Part shown: positions 62,123 to 64,000 of the stretch, piece after piece | How positions within the stretch are numbered: position 1 is the stretch's first letter | Layout: every line of letters starts with the position of its first letter | NCBI RefSeq assembly: GCF_900129635.1 | Contig: NZ_FSRB01000001.1 | Span: 2,767,501-2,831,500, forward strand | Source: Singulisphaera sp. GP187 | GTDB lineage: Bacteria; Planctomycetota; Planctomycetia; Isosphaerales; Isosphaeraceae | Direction: 5' to 3' | Length of the DNA: 64,000 nucleotides | Notes under the pieces: model-generated | Told to the model about the DNA's origin: nothing | The model's input: the letters and a program-made list of their open reading frames with translations, nothing else | The model's database searches: none | Made by a program: the position numbers and the translations under genes

Positions 62123-64000
62123 TCAATGATTGAAGGCAAACTCACGCGAGCCGAGCAAGGCCCAGAACAGGTCCTCGGCCGTCTCGCGCATGGAGGTGGC
62201 CTGCTTGAGCTCGGCCACCCAGTGCGACGACTCCTCGGCGGTCGGGGGGCGACAGAGCGTCCGTAGATACAGGTTCTCGACGATCTCCTCGGGCTCGGGC
62301 TGCAGGTCGAGGAGGTTCGCCAGATAGCCGTTGAGGTGCGAGACCTTCCCCTCGATCACGTCCCCGCCGATCATCAGGAGCGATTGCCGCAGACTCAGCG
62401 AGGGGGTCGAAACCGACGAACAGCCGTTGGTCCGAGCGCAACGGCCGAAGGTCTCGAGGATCGTGCTCGTGGTGGCCGGGTCCGTCACATCGATCGCCCG
62501 AGTCCCCGCCGCCCGGTTCGGGTAGCGATTCACCACGTCGGTGACCTGAGCCAAGGCATCCGCCATCTGGTGCGCACTCAACGGGCGGGGCAGGTGATGC
62601 GAGAACAAGCGCGTGTCCCGTTCGTTGCCGGGGATCGTGGCCGACGAGCTGCCGTAGGCACGCGACATCACCACCGTTCGCACCAGGTCGCGAAGATCGA
62701 ACTTGTGCGCAACGAAGTGCTTACCGAGGGCATCGAGCAGTTCAGGATGGACCGGGGGATTCGACCGGCTCAAATCGTCGGGCGGATCGGCCAACCCCTT
62801 GCCGAAGAACTGCGCCCAGACCCAGTTGGCCATCGCGCGGGCGAAGTAGGGGTTATCGGGAGCGGTGATCCAGTCGGCCAGCGCTTTCCGAGGATCCTCA
62901 TCCTTCGCCACCTCGACCCGTTTCTGGTTCAGCAGCCGCGGCTCGGCCGGTTTCTTAGTCCTGATATGTTCAACTTGGCCCTCGGGATTAATCCTGACGA
63001 CGGTCTTGCCCATCATGCCCCCGCCTCCGCCTCCACTCCGCTGGACCTTTGCGAAGCAGGCGGCCAGGCCGAAATAATCGTCCTGGGTCCAGACGTCGAA
63101 CGGGTGGTCGTGGCATTGCGCACACCGCAAGCGAAGCGCCAGGAAGCGCTGGGCGGTCTGTTCGGCCTGGGTCATGGCGTCGGGGCCGTCGAGCGCGTAG
63201 TTGGCGGGACCGCCGTCATAATCCTCGGGCTTCCCCGTGGCGGTCAGCAAGGTACGCACGATCACGTCCCAAGGCGTGTTCTCGGCGAGCCGCGCATCGA
63301 TCCAGGTCTGGTAGCGGGTGGCCCCGTTCCCGAGCCGGGCCGTGCTGATTTGCAGGAGGTCACCGAGCTTGATCCGCCAGAACCGCACGAAATCGCGATT
63401 CGCCAGCAGGCGATCGACGAGCTTGGCGCGTTTGTCGGGATCCTCATCCGCCATGAACCGGCGGATCTGCTCGACCGACGGCTGTTCACCGGTCAAGTCG
63501 AGCGAAACCCGGCGCAGAAACAACGAATCGCTCGCCGGCGGACTGGGGGGAACCTTGAGCGATTCCAGCCGTTTGATGAGCTCGTCGTCGATGAAATTCG
63601 ACCGCGGCAGTGCGGCGAAGTCGAACTTCAACTCCGGGTTGATGACCGTCGCGAGCCTGATGCTGACAACCTGCGACTGGTAGCGCACAATCAGGTCGGT
63701 CTCGGCCCGCCGTAGCAGGGCCACCTTCCCTTTGGCGTCGATGCTGGCGGCCGAATCATCGTTGACTCGGACCGTCGACAACCGCGTCACGTCGCGCTGG
63801 TGGCCGTCGGCATAGGACGCGATCACTCGGACCTGTTGCGTCCCCGGTTCTTCCAGGCGAACGTTGTTCGGTTCCACGGCCAGGCGCGTCAGCGCTCCGT
63901 GGGTGGTCCCGCGATGCATCGGTGCGCCGGCGGCCACCCAGCTCAGCAAGGTCTGATACTCAGGCGACCGGACCGAGAAGCGAGGACCGCCTCCATGGGG
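62123..64000 (-). CDS. DUF1549/DUF1553 protein, 5' end outside window
   Basis: The visible part (about 626 aa) is the C-terminal body of a PSD1/PSCyt-type planctomycete protein. At the window edge it reads HGGGPRFSVRSPEYQTLLSWVAAGAP, the end of a c-type-cytochrome-like PSCyt segment. Then come a BIG2-like Ig domain (VRVNDDSAASIDAKGKVAL), the DUF1549 domain with RVSLDLTGEQPSVEQIRRF, a CxxCH-like CAQCHDHPFDVWTQDDYFGLAA, and the DUF1553 domain with ALADWITAPDNPYFARAMANWVWAQFFGKG. It is probably an exported multi-haem-like protein of unknown role. It lies 67 bp upstream of the DUF1501 gene, almost certainly co-transcribed. The start codon lies beyond position 64000. Confidence 0.92.
   Translation of the reverse strand, partial: PHGGGPRFSVRSPEYQTLLSWVAAGAPMHRGTTHGALTRLAVEPNNVRLEEPGTQQVRVIASYADGHQRDVTRLSTVRVNDDSAASIDAKGKVALLRRAETDLIVRYQSQVVSIRLATVINPELKFDFAALPRSNFIDDELIKRLESLKVPPSPPASDSLFLRRVSLDLTGEQPSVEQIRRFMADEDPDKRAKLVDRLLANRDFVRFWRIKLGDLLQISTARLGNGATRYQTWIDARLAENTPWDVIVRTLLTATGKPEDYDGGPANYALDGPDAMTQAEQTAQRFLALRLRCAQCHDHPFDVWTQDDYFGLAACFAKVQRSGGGGGGMMGKTVVRINPEGQVEHIRTKKPAEPRLLNQKRVEVAKDEDPRKALADWITAPDNPYFARAMANWVWAQFFGKGLADPPDDLSRSNPPVHPELLDALGKHFVAHKFDLRDLVRTVVMSRAYGSSSATIPGNERDTRLFSHHLPRPLSAHQMADALAQVTDVVNRYPNRAAGTRAIDVTDPATTSTILETFGRCARTNGCSSVSTPSLSLRQSLLMIGGDVIEGKVSHLNGYLANLLDLQPEPEEIVENLYLRTLCRPPTAEESSHWVAELKQATSMRETAEDLFWALLGSREFAFNH

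Overview
The window is high-GC bacterial DNA from a planctomycete, most likely of the Isosphaeraceae/Gemmataceae type (inferred from gene content; there is no rRNA gene to confirm it). The signs are DUF1501, DUF1800 and DUF1549/DUF1553 genes, large surface proteins whose N-termini carry the planctomycete ESLEDRLQLS / ESLEHRCLLS-type motif, a PEP-CTERM protein, a Ser/Thr kinase fused to a formylglycine-generating-enzyme (FGE) domain, and WD40-caspase proteins. No rRNA, tRNA or CRISPR array was recognised.

Layout. 0-6.3 kb holds an aldehyde dehydrogenase, a YjbR-family gene, a HEPN gene broken by an amber codon with an overlapping partner, a Dus-family tRNA-dihydrouridine synthase, a THUMP-like methyltransferase, and a toxin-antitoxin pair whose PIN toxin is cut short. 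6.3-7.6 kb is gene-poor and contains a reverse transcriptase fragment. 7.6-14.5 kb is a BlaI-type regulator with two operator palindromes, a decayed M56-peptidase paralogue, an intact M56 peptidase with Cna-like repeats, and a DUF1800-DUF1501 pair. 14.6-20.0 kb (minus strand) is a compact type VII-like operon: WXG100 protein, coiled-coil protein, 68-aa helical protein and a large FtsK/SpoIIIE ATPase. 20.4-29.4 kb carries myo-inositol oxygenase, the kinase-FGE gene, a WD40 protein with two caspase-like domains, and a sulfotransferase.

29.6-41.7 kb is rich in repeat and surface proteins: a HEAT-repeat membrane protein, a 1462-aa adhesin-like protein built on 330-bp tandem repeats, a TIGR03032-type protein, three tandem tail-collar proteins, two DUF6916 proteins and an LRR protein. 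41.8-55.8 kb holds a second WD40 protein with a pseudocaspase domain, a putative outer-membrane barrel, a beta-helix surface protein, a three-domain sulfotransferase/glycosyltransferase/methyltransferase fusion and a PEP-CTERM protein. Two copies of a palindromic MITE-like element lie here, at 41.8 and 54.6 kb. 55.9-57.5 kb is degraded DNA with an IS630 fragment. 57.5-64.0 kb has a YjhG/YagF-type D-xylonate dehydratase, two small membrane proteins, and a DUF1501 gene following a DUF1549/DUF1553 gene that runs off the window end.

How the genes may work together (inference). Three units stand out. The first is the WXG100/FtsK operon, a reduced type VII-like export machine. The second is the kinase-FGE gene followed 46 bp later by the WD40-caspase gene, which suggests a eukaryotic-like signalling or protease cascade. 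The third is the tail-collar/DUF6916 cluster beside giant surface proteins. Scattered remnants (HEPN, PIN, RT, M56 and IS630) show that accessory and defence-type genes have been lost in the first 9 kb and near 56 kb.
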